A DNA stretch of 64,000 bases from positions 992,001-1,056,000 of the forward strand of contig OZ251458.1 in assembly GCA_965242535.1 (NCBI GenBank). Direction: 5' to 3'. Position numbers and translations under genes: made by a program. A model generated the notes under the pieces. That model saw only the letters and a list, made by a program, of their open reading frames with translations, was not told the origin of the DNA and did not search any database. The stretch's first letter is position 1. The number at the start of each line of letters is the position of its first letter. Source of the DNA: VXRD01 sp965242535. GTDB taxonomy: Bacteria; Latescibacterota; UBA2968. Below are positions 33,521 through 43,603 of the stretch, in pieces.

Positions 33521-34423
33521 ATGTCCTTTTTGACCAAATACGAGAACGCGGTGCAGCGCAACGACAGCTTTGTGTGCGTGGGCCTCGACCCGGACATGAC
33601 CCAGTTGCCCGAACACCTCTTGGGAACGCCCAATCCCATGCGCGCTTTTCTCACGGAAATCGTCGCGGCCACACAGGACATCGCCTGTGCGTACAAACCC
33701 AATTTTGCGTTTTTTGGCGCGCAGGGCATCGCCGGCTGGGAAGCCCTGCACGGCGCGATTGACGCCATTCCCCAAGCCCTGCCCATCGTGCTCGATTTCA
33801 AGGCGGGCGACATCGGCAACACCGCCGAACACTATGCGGCGATGGCCTATCGACAACTCGGCGTGGATGCCGTGACCGTCAATCCGCTGATGGGCACAGA
33901 TGCCATCGCCCCGTTTTTGGCGTATCAAAACGGCTGTGCCTTTCTCTTGTGCCTCACGTCCAATCCCGGCTCCGCGGATATTTTGCGCCTCGACACGGAT
34001 CGGGGCGCGCTGTACGAGGTGCTCGCGCAAAAAGCCGTGCGTTGGTCGCAAACCGGCCCGTGCGGCTTGGTCGTGGGTGCGACGCATCCCGACGAGTTAT
34101 CCACCATTCGCGCCATCGCGCCAGACCTGCCCATCCTTCTGCCCGGCATCGGGGCGCAAGGCGGCCAGATCGACGCGGTCGTCCAAAACGGCCTGAACGC
34201 CCAAGGCAGGGGCATTCTCGTCAACGCATCGCGCAGCATCCTCTACGCGTCGCGCGGTATCGACTTTGCAGAAGCCGCCCGCCGAGCCGCAGAAACCCTG
34301 CGCCAAATGCTGAACGGCGAAAGGTCAAAAGATGAACGCGGACGAAGCACTGGAAATCGGCAATTGCCCCCCCCACCTGCCCTTAAAGGCGACGAGTTGG
34401 GCTTGCTGACCCCTAACGGCTGA
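33521..34423 (+). CDS. pyrF: Orotidine 5'-phosphate decarboxylase (type 2)
   Basis: Makes UMP from OMP in pyrimidine synthesis. About 300 residues, longer than type 1 enzymes and typical of type 2. CVGLDPD near the N-terminus, the active-site segment VLDFKAGDIGNTA with Lys and Asp, NPLMGTD, TSNPGS, LLPGIGAQGG and the phosphate loop GRGILVNASRS are present. I chose the ATG at 33521 (GGAG 6-10 bases upstream) over 33509. The last 30 residues (KDERGRSTGNRQLPPPP...) are not family sequence and run toward a rearranged mobile-element region. Confidence 0.93.
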   Translation: MSFLTKYENAVQRNDSFVCVGLDPDMTQLPEHLLGTPNPMRAFLTEIVAATQDIACAYKPNFAFFGAQGIAGWEALHGAIDAIPQALPIVLDFKAGDIGNTAEHYAAMAYRQLGVDAVTVNPLMGTDAIAPFLAYQNGCAFLLCLTSNPGSADILRLDTDRGALYEVLAQKAVRWSQTGPCGLVVGATHPDELSTIRAIAPDLPILLPGIGAQGGQIDAVVQNGLNAQGRGILVNASRSILYASRGIDFAEAARRAAETLRQMLNGERSKDERGRSTGNRQLPPPPALKGDELGLLTPNG

Positions 34424-34446
34424 TCGCTGTGGGAGTTGAAACTGTA

Positions 34447-34674
34447 TTAAAATTATCGGGACCTACTCCCCCTAGTATTGCTTCGGCGTATTCATCGCTG
34501 TCCTTTCGTTTTGGGATGGTTGGTTACCCCCGGAATTTGGACCGATGAATACGCTCTTGCAACACGTTATTTTTTCGATAATTTTTAGATGGCTTCTGAG
34601 CGGTAGGTGAGGTTTTGACCTGGGAAAAGCGAATGCTTTTGCGACTCTCTCAATGGCGGTCCGAGTTTCTAAGA
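34447..34674. mobile_element. Rearranged MITE-like fragments with an inner hairpin
   Basis: Pieces of the 165-bp element: one end at 34447-34475 (ATTATCGGGACCTACT), a terminal repeat TTTTTAGATGGCTTCT at 34582-34597, and the other interior at 34605-34674 (TTTTGACCTGGGAAAAGCGA). Between them is a foreign segment with a perfect 12-bp inverted repeat, GCGTATTCATCG (34486-34497) and CGATGAATACGC (34543-34554). It looks like nested or recombined copies. No gene is seen. Confidence 0.6.
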
Positions 34675-34690
34675 TACGAGAGGCAATTTT

Positions 34691-36559
34691 ATGCCCCTGA
34701 TTCAATTCAGAGATATTTGGAAGTTCTACGGCGCGCATGACGTGCTGCGGGGGGTTGATTGGCAGATCGATCCGGGGGATCGCATCGGGCTTATCGGCCC
34801 CAATGGGTGTGGCAAAACCACATTGCTTCGGCTCATCGCCGGAGAAAGTCTGCCCGACCGCGGGAAATTGCACCGGCAACGCGGTCTCAACATCGGCTTT
34901 TTGGCGCAGGAGCCCGCCTTTGACCCAAAGCGTGCGGTTATGGATGCGATGCTCAATGCGTTTGCCGACCTTTTGGCATTGCAACACCGCCTGCGCGAGT
35001 TGGAAAAATCCATGGGCGAAGGTGAAGATTCCGCCGCGGTACTCGATGACTACGGGCGTCTGCGAGACCAGTATGAACACAGAGGTGGATACGCAACCGA
35101 AGCGCGTGCCCAAGCGATTCTCTTTGGGCTGGGTTTTCGGGCAACCGATCTGAATTTGCCGACTCGAGTGCTCAGTGGCGGACAAAAGAACCGCTTGGCA
35201 CTCGCCCAGTTGCTCGGTCGAGAACCCGATCTCTTGCTCCTCGACGAACCGACCAACCACCTCGATTTGCAGGCTATCGAATGGCTCGAGTCCTTTCTCG
35301 CGGAGTATGCCAAGGCTTATGTCGTCATTTCGCACGACCGCACCTTTATCGACCGTACTGCGACCAAAATCGCGGACTTGGAACGCGGCAGGCTCGAAGC
35401 GTATTCGGGCACGTATTCCCTTTATGTCGCGGAAAAAGCCCAACGCCGCGCCCAGCAACAAAAAGCCCATCGCGCACAACAAGCGTACATTGAACGCACC
35501 GAAGACTACATCCGCCGAAATATCGCCGGGCAAAAAACCAAACAGGCGCAGAGCAGACGCAAAGCACTCGAGAAACTCCATCGCGTCGATCGCGCGGTGC
35601 AACAGCGCGACATCGAGTTGGCATTTAATACCACCACGCGGGGAGGTGACCGCGTCTTGCAGGTTGAAAATCTCACCAAAAAATACGACAATCGCCCCTT
35701 GTTTTTCAACCTCGGTTTTACATTGTGGCGGGGCGACCACCTCGGCATCGTGGGCCCCAACGGAGCGGGTAAATCCGTACTCTTGAAAATTCTGATCGGC
35801 GAACTCGCGCCCGACTCGGGACGGGCGATCATGGGCAAAGGCCTCGACATCGGCTATTACGCGCAAACCCGCCAGGACCTCGATCCCAAGTTGAGCGTTC
35901 TCGAAGAAATCTGGTCGCTCACCCCCCATGTGCCCGAAGAGGAGATCAGGACGTTTTTGGGGGCTTTCCTATTTTCAGGGGATGAGGTCGAACGCCAGAC
36001 GGGCACGCTCAGTGGCGGGGAACAGAGTCGCGTTGCCCTGGCCAAATTGATGCGCGCGCCCCTCAATGTGCTCATTTTGGACGAACCCACCAACCATCTG
36101 GATATCGCGTCGCGCAATGTGCTCGAAAGCGCGCTCGAGGCGTTCGCCGGCACAGTGATCTCGGTTTCGCACGACCGGTATTTTCTCAACCGCTTGGTCA
36201 ATCGCCTGCTGGTGCTCGGCACTGGCAAATGGCAACTCATAGATGGCAATTACGACGCCTATCAACGCCTGATGCAGGACGTGGAAACGCGGCCCGTGCA
36301 GGACGCGCCCCAAACGCAAACCGACTACCAAACCCGCAAACGCGCCGTGCGGTCCCAGCAAAAACGAGAACGCCGCGCAATCCAACTGGAAGAAGCCATT
36401 GCCGCGCTGGAGGAACGGGCCGACCAACTCGCCAAAGAAATGGCGTGCGAAGACCTCGCCACGGACTGGCACCGCCTAAGAGAACTGACCACGGAAAAAG
36501 ACGCCGTGGATAAAAAAATAGATCGCTTGTTCGCGGAATGGGAGATTTTGGAGCGATAA
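34691..36559 (+). CDS. ABC-F family ATPase (Uup/EttA-like)
   Basis: A 622-residue soluble protein with two ABC cassettes and no membrane domain. Walker A motifs are GPNGCGKTT and GPNGAGKSV. Signatures are LSGGQKNRLALAQ and LSGGEQSRVALAK. Walker B/ABC-F signatures are LLLLDEPTNHLDL and LILDEPTNHLDI. The inter-cassette linker is basic and helical (RAQQQKAHRAQQAYIER), and the C-terminus is a coiled coil (about 545-622) like that of Uup. ABC-F proteins act on the ribosome E site or in DNA-related roles. The ribosome site GAGAGG precedes the ATG. Confidence 0.92.
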   Translation: MPLIQFRDIWKFYGAHDVLRGVDWQIDPGDRIGLIGPNGCGKTTLLRLIAGESLPDRGKLHRQRGLNIGFLAQEPAFDPKRAVMDAMLNAFADLLALQHRLRELEKSMGEGEDSAAVLDDYGRLRDQYEHRGGYATEARAQAILFGLGFRATDLNLPTRVLSGGQKNRLALAQLLGREPDLLLLDEPTNHLDLQAIEWLESFLAEYAKAYVVISHDRTFIDRTATKIADLERGRLEAYSGTYSLYVAEKAQRRAQQQKAHRAQQAYIERTEDYIRRNIAGQKTKQAQSRRKALEKLHRVDRAVQQRDIELAFNTTTRGGDRVLQVENLTKKYDNRPLFFNLGFTLWRGDHLGIVGPNGAGKSVLLKILIGELAPDSGRAIMGKGLDIGYYAQTRQDLDPKLSVLEEIWSLTPHVPEEEIRTFLGAFLFSGDEVERQTGTLSGGEQSRVALAKLMRAPLNVLILDEPTNHLDIASRNVLESALEAFAGTVISVSHDRYFLNRLVNRLLVLGTGKWQLIDGNYDAYQRLMQDVETRPVQDAPQTQTDYQTRKRAVRSQQKRERRAIQLEEAIAALEERADQLAKEMACEDLATDWHRLRELTTEKDAVDKKIDRLFAEWEILER

Positions 36560-36671
36560 AAAAATTCTCCTCATGCCTTATTTGCGCGCTAGGCACTTCT
36601 ATCGACGAGCGTTCTCGTTTGGATAGACGCACGGGCGATGTCATTGATCATCCAAATCCAAAGGAGCAGAT

Positions 36672-36792
36672 ATGACTTCCGAGCAAGCGATGGCCCTTCG
36701 ACGATATTCAGCACGGGCTCGACCGTACCGACACCCACCAAGTAGCGCGACTCGACAGCGAGCTGGTTGACGGCGGGAATCCCAAAATGTAG
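36672..36792 (+). pseudogene. Internally deleted copy of the 83-residue gene at 43337
   Basis: The DNA matches the 5' flank, ribosome site and first ten codons of the gene at 43337 (MTSEQAMALR). About 23 codons are then missing and it resumes out of frame at DDIQHGLDRT, diverging to a stop at 36790. The copies flank the giant LRR gene as direct repeats. Confidence 0.7.
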
Positions 36793-36825
36793 CGTCATTG
36801 CAGGACATCGCAGAAAAGAGGCGAA

Positions 36826-36951
36826 ATGACCGAACGCGATAAACGACAGGCACGACTCGAAGGGCGCATCATCAACTTGCACAATCGGGCCCCCGCCGTG
36901 CCCGTTGACCGCGATACCTTTGTATTGAACCGATTGTTTTTTCAACTTTGA
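36826..36951 (+). CDS. Possible 41-residue basic peptide
   Basis: The frame MTERDKRQARLEGRII... ends in NRLFFQL just before the LRR gene. Protein-like composition, but no clear ribosome site and no known family. It may belong to the decayed copy before it. The rest of 36560-36980 shows nothing else. Confidence 0.2.
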   Translation: MTERDKRQARLEGRIINLHNRAPAVPVDRDTFVLNRLFFQL

Positions 36952-36980
36952 TGTAGGACTTCAAAATTAAGGAGAAGGAC

Positions 36981-39900
36981 ATGCCGAACCTTTTGATCCA
37001 TTTGCTTCTTGCGCTCCGCAACAGGGCGAATATCGCACTTTTGACACTGACCGCGCTGATGGCGATCCTCGCGCCAACGCCAGCCTCCGCACAGACAACG
37101 CCGACCTTTGGCACAGCAACGGTGCCGGACACGACCTATACGGTGAATGTGGCGGTCTCGGATACCCTGCCCGCTGCCGGTACCGGCGCGTTGACCTACA
37201 CGTTGACCCCTGCTCTGCCGGCGGGGCTGACGTATAAAGCCGCCACTTCGGGCCACGGGGGCATCCTCGCTGGCGTGCCGACGACCGTCGCATCTGCGAC
37301 GACCTACACGCTGACGGCGACCGATGCGAGCAATGCCACGGCCACGCTGACGTTCACCCTCTCGGTGACAGCGATTGTGACGATCCCCGATGACAGCCTG
37401 CGTGCGGTGATTGAGAGCAGCTTGGGCAAATCGGCTGGTGCTACGATCACCAATGTCGATATGTCGCGCTTGACCCGGCTCGTCGCGCCGAACCAGGTCC
37501 CGGCCATCACCGATTTGACCGGGCTGGCGTTCGCAACCAACCTGACAGATCTCCGTCTTCATAACAACAAGATCAGGGATATCTCAGCCCTATCGGGCTT
37601 GACCAGCCTACACTCGCTAAGACTTCAGAGAAACCGCATCTCCGATCTCGAGCCATTGGTGAGAAATACAGGATGGAGCCGTGGCGCCTTTGTCAATGTG
37701 CAGGGCAATCCATTGAGTGCCGAATCGCTCAACACGCACATTCCCACCCTTGAGAGCAGAGGAGTTAGGATATCGTTTGATCGGCTCACGCTCAGGCCCG
37801 TGACGATCGCCGATGATAGCCTGCGTGCGGTGATTGAAGACCGTTTGGATTTGAGCATAGCAGCTGGCGATACGATTACCAATGCCGATATGTTGGGCTT
37901 GTTCCAGCTCGTCGCGCCGAACAAGGGCATCCGCGATTTGACCGGGCTGGAGTTCGCAACCAATCTGGATACGCTGGATCTGAGGAACAACAACATCACG
38001 GCTATCGATTCCCTATCCGGCTTGACCAACCTGTCATCTCTATCCCTCGACAACAACCTCATCTCCGATCTCTCGCCATTGACGTTAAACACGGGATTGG
38101 GAAGAGGAGACCATGTCGATGTGCGGGGCAACCCCTTGAGTGCCGCCTCGCGCACCACACACATTCCCGACCTTACGAGGAGAAGGGTTTCGGTGACGTT
38201 TGACTCGCGCTCTTGGGCGCCGTTGGAGCTCGTCTCGGGGGATGGGCAGACAGGCAGGGCAGGCGAGGTTTTGAGAGATTCGTTTGTCGTGAAAGTGCGG
38301 AGTGTGACCGATACGACGTATGCGTATAGAAACTTACCGGTCACTTTTTCGATCGCGGCGGGCGGTGGGAGGCTCAGCACCACATCCGACACGACCGATT
38401 CCAATGGCTTGGCGAGCACTCTGTTGAGGTTGGGGACGACGGGCATGGACACCGTGGAGGCATTTGTGGAAGGGGTGAACGATACGCTGATCTTTTCCAC
38501 CGTGCCCATCCGCGTAACGATCCCCGATACCAGCCTGCGTAAGGTGATTGAGAGCAGCTTGGGCAAGGCGAGGAACGCGCCTATCACCGAGGTCGAAATG
38601 TTGGGCTTGACCCAGCTCACCGCGACGGGCCATGCCATCACCGATTTGACCGGGCTGGAGTTCGCAACCAACCTGTCAAGGCTAGGGCTTCGCGGTAACA
38701 CCATCACGGCTATCGATTCCCTAGCCGGCTTGACCAACCTGTCAAATCTCGATCTTCGCTCCAACACCATCACGGATATCTCACCCCTAGCCGGCTTGAC
38801 CAACGTGGACACTCTATTGCTTCACGAGAACACCATCACGGATATCTCACCCCTAGCCGGCTTGACCAACCTGTCATTTCTATGGCTTTACAACAACACC
38901 ATCACGGATATCTCGCCCCTAGCCGGCTTGGACAGCCTGTCAAGTCTATCGCTTAGCGGCAACACCATCGCGGATATCTCACCCCTATCCGGTTTGGACA
39001 GCCTATCAATTCTATATCTTCGCAACAACCGCATTTCCGACCTTTCGCCATTGACATCAAACACGGGATTGGTGGGGAGCGGAGACCTTGTCGATGTGCG
39101 GGGCAACCCTTTGAATAGAGCATCGGTCAGCACGCACATTCCCACCCTTGAGCGCAGAGGCGTTACGGTATTGTTTGATCCGCTCAGGATCATGTCCGTG
39201 ACGATCGCCGATGACAGCTTGCGTGCGGTGGTCTTGGACAGCTTGGACAAAACGAACACGGATACGATCTGGTCTTCTGACATGTCGGGCTTGACCCGGC
39301 TCGATGCGCCGAACAAGGGCATCCGCGATTTGACCGGGCTGGAGTTCGCAACCACTCTAGATACGCTGGATCTGAGTAATAACAACATCACGGCTATCGA
39401 TTCCCTATCGGGCTTGACCAACCTGTCATTTCTATCACTTGACAACAACCGCATCTCCGACCTTTCGCCATTGACGTTAAACACGGGATTGGGAAGTGGA
39501 GACCTTGTCGATGTGCGGGGCAACCCCTTGAGTGCCGCATCGCGCACCACGTATATTCCCACCCTTACGAGCAGTAGCAGAGGCGTTACGGTATTGTTTG
39601 ACAATCTCGCCGAGGCGCGTCTGAGGCCAGTCTCGGGGGATGGGCAGACAGGCATCGCACGCACGCCTTTGGCGAAGCCGTTTGTCGTGAAAGTGCGGAG
39701 GGCGATCGTGCAGAATGCGACCGATACGATGCATGTGTATAGAAATTTACCGGTCACCTTTTCGGTTGCGGCGGGCGGTGGGACGCTCAGTGCCACATCC
39801 GACACGACGGATTCCAATGGCAGAGCGCAAACTCTGTTGACATTGGGGACAACGGTCGGCATGGACACCGTGAAGGCATTTGTGGAAGGGGCGAGCGATA

Positions 39901-42900
39901 CGCTGATCTTTTCCACCTTGTCTCCAAGGTCCGTGACGATCTCCGATGACAGCTTGCGTGCGGTGGTCTTGGACAGCTTGGGCAAAACGAACACGGATAC
40001 GATCTGGTCTTCTGACATGTCGGGCTTGACTCGGCTCGATGCGCCGAACAAGGGCATCACCGATTTGGCCGGGCTGGAGTTTGCAACCACTCTGGATACG
40101 CTGGATCTGAGTAACAACAACATCACGGCTATCGATTCCCTATCCGGCTTGACCAACCTGTCAAGGCTATATCTTCGCGACAACCGCATCTCCGACCTTT
40201 CTCCATTGACGTCAAACACGGGATTGGGAAGTGGAGACCTTGTCGATGTGCGAGGCAACCCCTTGAGTGCCGCATCGCGCACCACGTATATTCCCACCCT
40301 TACGAGCAGTAGCAGAGGCGTTACGGTATTGTTTGACAATCTCGCCGAGGCGCGTCTGAGGCCAGTCTCGGGGGATGGGCAGACAGGCATCGCACGCACG
40401 CCTTTGGCGAAGCCGTTTGTCGTGAAAGTGCGGAGGGCGATCGTGCAGAATGCGACCGATACGATGCATGTGTATAGAAATTTACCGGTCACCTTTTCGG
40501 TTGCGGCGGGCGGTGGGACGCTCAGTACCACATCCGACACGACGGATTCCAATGGCTTGGCGCGCACTCTGTTGACGTTGGGGGCGACTGCGGGTATGGA
40601 CACCGTGAAGGCATTTGTCGAAGGGGCGACCGATACGCTGATCTTCACTACTATGCCCATCAGGTCCGTCACGATCCCCGATGCCAACCTGCGTGCGGTG
40701 ATTGAGGGCAGCTTGAACAAATCGGCTGGTGATACGATCACCAATGTCGATATGTCGCGCTTGACCTTGTTTGCCGCGGGGGGGGGCGGCATCACCGATT
40801 TGACCGGGCTGGAGTTCGCAACCAACCTGTTCGATCTAGGGCTTAGCAACAACAACATCACAGATATCTCACCTCTATCCGGCTTGACCAACCTGTCATC
40901 TCTAGGGCTTCACTACAACGACATCACGGCTATCTCGCCCCTATCCGGCTTGACCAACCTGTCAAGGCTAGATCTTGACAACAACACCATCACGGATATC
41001 TCGCCCCTATCCGGCTTGACCAACCTGTCATGGCTATCGCTTGGCAACACCAACATCACGGATATCTCGCCTCTATCCGGCTTGACCAACCTGTCATATC
41101 TAGTGCTTGACGGCACCATCACGGATATCTCACCCTTATCAAGCTTGACCAACCTGTCAACTCTATTCCTTAGCAACAACACCATCACGGATATCTCGGC
41201 CCTATCGGGCTTGACCAACCTGTCATGGCTATTTCTTGGGGGCACCAACATCTCGGATATCGCCCCCCTATCCGGCTTGACCAACCTTTCATTGCTATCA
41301 CTTGAGAGCACCAACATCTCGGATATCGCCCCCCTATCCGGCTTGACCAACCTGCGGGAGCTAGATCTTTCCTGGAACAACATCGCGGATATCTCGCCTC
41401 TATCCGGCTTGACCAACCTGTCAAGGCTATCTCTTCAGAACAACAACATCGCGGATATCTCGGCCCTATCCGACTTGGTCAATGTGACACCTCTATATCT
41501 TGACAACAACCGCATCTCCGATCTCTCGCCATTGACGTCAAACACGGGATGGGGAAGAGGATACTCTGTCTATGTCTATGTGCGGGGCAACCCATTGAGT
41601 CCAGAATCGCGCACCACGCACATTCCCGACCTTACGAGCAGAAGATTTGCGGTATCGTTTGATCGGCTCTCTGAGGCGCGTCTGATGAAAATCTCGGGGG
41701 ATGGGCAGACAGGCACCGCCCGCGCGGCTTTGGCGGATTCGTTTGTCGTGAAAGTGCGGCGGGCGAACGTGCAGAGTGCGAACGATACGATGCATGTGTA
41801 TAGACACTTACCGGTCACCTTTTCGGTCGCGGCGGGCAGTGGGACGCTCAGTGCCACATCCGACACGACCGATTCCAATGGCTTGGCGCGCACTCTGTTG
41901 ACATTGGGGACAACGGCCGGAACGGACACCGTGAGGGCATTTGTTGAGGGGGCGAGCGATACGTCGTTCTTCATCTTTACCACCCTGCCTCCAAGGCCCG
42001 TGACGATCCCCGATGCCAACCTGCGTCCGGTGATTGAGGACAGCTTGGGTAAATCGGATGGGGCGACGATTACCAATGCCGAGATGTTGGGCTTGACTCG
42101 GCTCGTCGCGCCGAACAAGGGCATCACCGATTTGACCGGGCTGGAGTTCGCAACCAATCTGGATACGCTGGATTTGAGTAACAACCGCATTTCGAATATC
42201 GATTCCCTCGCCGGTCTAACCCGTCTGAAAAAGCTGTCTCTGGGCGGCAATCGCATCGCCGATATCTCGTCCCTTGCGCGGTTGACCGATCTGACATGGC
42301 TGTGGCTTTCCTACAACGCCATCGCCGATATCGATTCCCTTGCGAATTTGACCCACCTGACATGGCTGGGGTTGGGGGGCAACCGCATCTCGAATATCGC
42401 GTCCCTTGCGGGTTTGACCCACCTGACGCGGCTGGGACTTTCCAACAACGCCATCGCCGATATCGATTCCCTCGCCGGTCTAACCCGGCTGAAAAAGCTG
42501 TCTCTGGACGGCAATCGCATCGCCGATATCGATTCGCTTGCGCGATTGACCGATCTGACATGGCTGGGGCTTTCCAACAACCGAATCTCCAACCTCTCGC
42601 CATTGACATCAAACACGGGATTGGGGAGCGGAGACCAAGTCGATGTGCGGGGCAACCCATTGAGCACCGCCTCGCGCACCACGCACATTCCCACCCTTCA
42701 AAGCAAATCGGTCACCGTGACGTTTGACAATCTCACGGGGCTGAGTTTGGTGAAAGTCTCGGGCGAGGGTCAGATCGGCACGGTCAGCGCGGCGTTGGCG
42801 AATCCGTTTGTGGTGAAAGTGGAGGATCAAAACAGACGCGGATACGCCGGGCTACCGGTCACCTTTTCGGTCACAGCAGGGGGCGGATCGCTCAGCGCGT

Positions 42901-43226
42901 CGACCGATACCACCGATGCCACGGGGCAAGCCGAGACGATCTTGACTCTGGGCCCGACCGCACACACGCACACCTGTTCGGTTTCTGTGGCAGGGCTATC
43001 GCAGACCTTGACGTTCACCGCGACATTGCCCACGCCGGACTTCGATGGCAATGGCCGGGTGAATTTTGCGGACTTCATGGCCCTTGCGAGTAAAATGGGG
43101 GCAGTTCAAGGTCGGGGTTCTTATGAGGTGAAGTACGATTTGGACAGCGATGGCGTGATCGGCATGGGCGATTTTAGGATATTGACATCCCGGTTTGGCG
43201 ATGGCAAATTTGACGATGCGAAATAG
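36981..43226 (+). CDS. Giant leucine-rich-repeat/Ig-like surface protein with dockerin-like tail
   Basis: A 2081-residue secreted protein, ribosome site AAGGAGAAGG. Signal peptide residues 1-37 (TPASA-Q), then a putative Ig (He_PIG-like) domain (about 38-130). Seven internalin-type LRR blocks follow, each opening VTIPDDSLRAVIE or similar, with 22-residue repeats such as NTITDISPLSGLTNLS; the block near 1230-1560 has the most repeats. Between blocks are Ig-like domains (VSGDGQTG...LPVTFSVAAGGG). The C-terminus (about 2019-2081) has two Ca-binding loops, DFDGNGRVNFADF and DLDSDGVIGMGDF, like type I dockerins. Likely displayed or released for adhesion. A 735-bp (245-codon) unit is duplicated almost identically in frame (39541 versus 40276). 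Confidence 0.9.
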   Translation: MPNLLIHLLLALRNRANIALLTLTALMAILAPTPASAQTTPTFGTATVPDTTYTVNVAVSDTLPAAGTGALTYTLTPALPAGLTYKAATSGHGGILAGVPTTVASATTYTLTATDASNATATLTFTLSVTAIVTIPDDSLRAVIESSLGKSAGATITNVDMSRLTRLVAPNQVPAITDLTGLAFATNLTDLRLHNNKIRDISALSGLTSLHSLRLQRNRISDLEPLVRNTGWSRGAFVNVQGNPLSAESLNTHIPTLESRGVRISFDRLTLRPVTIADDSLRAVIEDRLDLSIAAGDTITNADMLGLFQLVAPNKGIRDLTGLEFATNLDTLDLRNNNITAIDSLSGLTNLSSLSLDNNLISDLSPLTLNTGLGRGDHVDVRGNPLSAASRTTHIPDLTRRRVSVTFDSRSWAPLELVSGDGQTGRAGEVLRDSFVVKVRSVTDTTYAYRNLPVTFSIAAGGGRLSTTSDTTDSNGLASTLLRLGTTGMDTVEAFVEGVNDTLIFSTVPIRVTIPDTSLRKVIESSLGKARNAPITEVEMLGLTQLTATGHAITDLTGLEFATNLSRLGLRGNTITAIDSLAGLTNLSNLDLRSNTITDISPLAGLTNVDTLLLHENTITDISPLAGLTNLSFLWLYNNTITDISPLAGLDSLSSLSLSGNTIADISPLSGLDSLSILYLRNNRISDLSPLTSNTGLVGSGDLVDVRGNPLNRASVSTHIPTLERRGVTVLFDPLRIMSVTIADDSLRAVVLDSLDKTNTDTIWSSDMSGLTRLDAPNKGIRDLTGLEFATTLDTLDLSNNNITAIDSLSGLTNLSFLSLDNNRISDLSPLTLNTGLGSGDLVDVRGNPLSAASRTTYIPTLTSSSRGVTVLFDNLAEARLRPVSGDGQTGIARTPLAKPFVVKVRRAIVQNATDTMHVYRNLPVTFSVAAGGGTLSATSDTTDSNGRAQTLLTLGTTVGMDTVKAFVEGASDTLIFSTLSPRSVTISDDSLRAVVLDSLGKTNTDTIWSSDMSGLTRLDAPNKGITDLAGLEFATTLDTLDLSNNNITAIDSLSGLTNLSRLYLRDNRISDLSPLTSNTGLGSGDLVDVRGNPLSAASRTTYIPTLTSSSRGVTVLFDNLAEARLRPVSGDGQTGIARTPLAKPFVVKVRRAIVQNATDTMHVYRNLPVTFSVAAGGGTLSTTSDTTDSNGLARTLLTLGATAGMDTVKAFVEGATDTLIFTTMPIRSVTIPDANLRAVIEGSLNKSAGDTITNVDMSRLTLFAAGGGGITDLTGLEFATNLFDLGLSNNNITDISPLSGLTNLSSLGLHYNDITAISPLSGLTNLSRLDLDNNTITDISPLSGLTNLSWLSLGNTNITDISPLSGLTNLSYLVLDGTITDISPLSSLTNLSTLFLSNNTITDISALSGLTNLSWLFLGGTNISDIAPLSGLTNLSLLSLESTNISDIAPLSGLTNLRELDLSWNNIADISPLSGLTNLSRLSLQNNNIADISALSDLVNVTPLYLDNNRISDLSPLTSNTGWGRGYSVYVYVRGNPLSPESRTTHIPDLTSRRFAVSFDRLSEARLMKISGDGQTGTARAALADSFVVKVRRANVQSANDTMHVYRHLPVTFSVAAGSGTLSATSDTTDSNGLARTLLTLGTTAGTDTVRAFVEGASDTSFFIFTTLPPRPVTIPDANLRPVIEDSLGKSDGATITNAEMLGLTRLVAPNKGITDLTGLEFATNLDTLDLSNNRISNIDSLAGLTRLKKLSLGGNRIADISSLARLTDLTWLWLSYNAIADIDSLANLTHLTWLGLGGNRISNIASLAGLTHLTRLGLSNNAIADIDSLAGLTRLKKLSLDGNRIADIDSLARLTDLTWLGLSNNRISNLSPLTSNTGLGSGDQVDVRGNPLSTASRTTHIPTLQSKSVTVTFDNLTGLSLVKVSGEGQIGTVSAALANPFVVKVEDQNRRGYAGLPVTFSVTAGGGSLSASTDTTDATGQAETILTLGPTAHTHTCSVSVAGLSQTLTFTATLPTPDFDGNGRVNFADFMALASKMGAVQGRGSYEVKYDLDSDGVIGMGDFRILTSRFGDGKFDDAK

Positions 43227-43336
43227 TAGGGCGTCCTGACGATCAAACACGAGCCCGGGTTCGCAATGAACTCGGGCTCAGTTGGACGCGTACGCACGGG
43301 CGATGTCATCGATCATTCAAATCCACAGGAGCAGAT

Positions 43337-43588
43337 ATGACTTCCGAGCAAGCGATGGCCCTTCGCGCCACACTCGTCGCGATGTTTGAGGCCATTGACA
43401 AAAATGAAAATATCGCCGAGTACTTGATCAAACTCGACGATATTCAGCGCGGGCTCGACCGCAGCGCGCCCGCACAACTCAGGCATTTTCTCGAGCGCCG
43501 CAGCTATGTCAAAGCACTCGAGTATCTCGAGACGGGCATGGTGATTGACGATCCCAATCGGCCCGACTGTGGCGACCACCCCCATTGA
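43337..43588 (+). CDS. Small conserved hypothetical protein
   Basis: An 83-residue cytoplasmic protein, predicted helical (MTSEQAMALRATLVAMFEAI, then IAEYLIKLDDIQRGL), with a His/Asp-rich end (RPDCGDHPH). Ribosome site AGGAG. It is followed 15 bases later by the cupin gene, so the two are probably co-transcribed. A broken copy lies at 36672. Function unknown. Confidence 0.6.
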   Translation: MTSEQAMALRATLVAMFEAIDKNENIAEYLIKLDDIQRGLDRSAPAQLRHFLERRSYVKALEYLETGMVIDDPNRPDCGDHPH

Positions 43589-43603
43589 CTTAGGAGTTGC
43601 GTT

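Noticed and set aside
36589..36945. Minus-strand 118-codon frame between the ABC-F and LRR genes
   Set aside because: It is antisense to the decayed copy of the 83-residue gene and lacks a ribosome site.
38888..40891. A 667-codon minus-strand frame inside the LRR gene
   Set aside because: It mirrors the repeats of the plus-strand protein and lacks any family motif or ribosome site.
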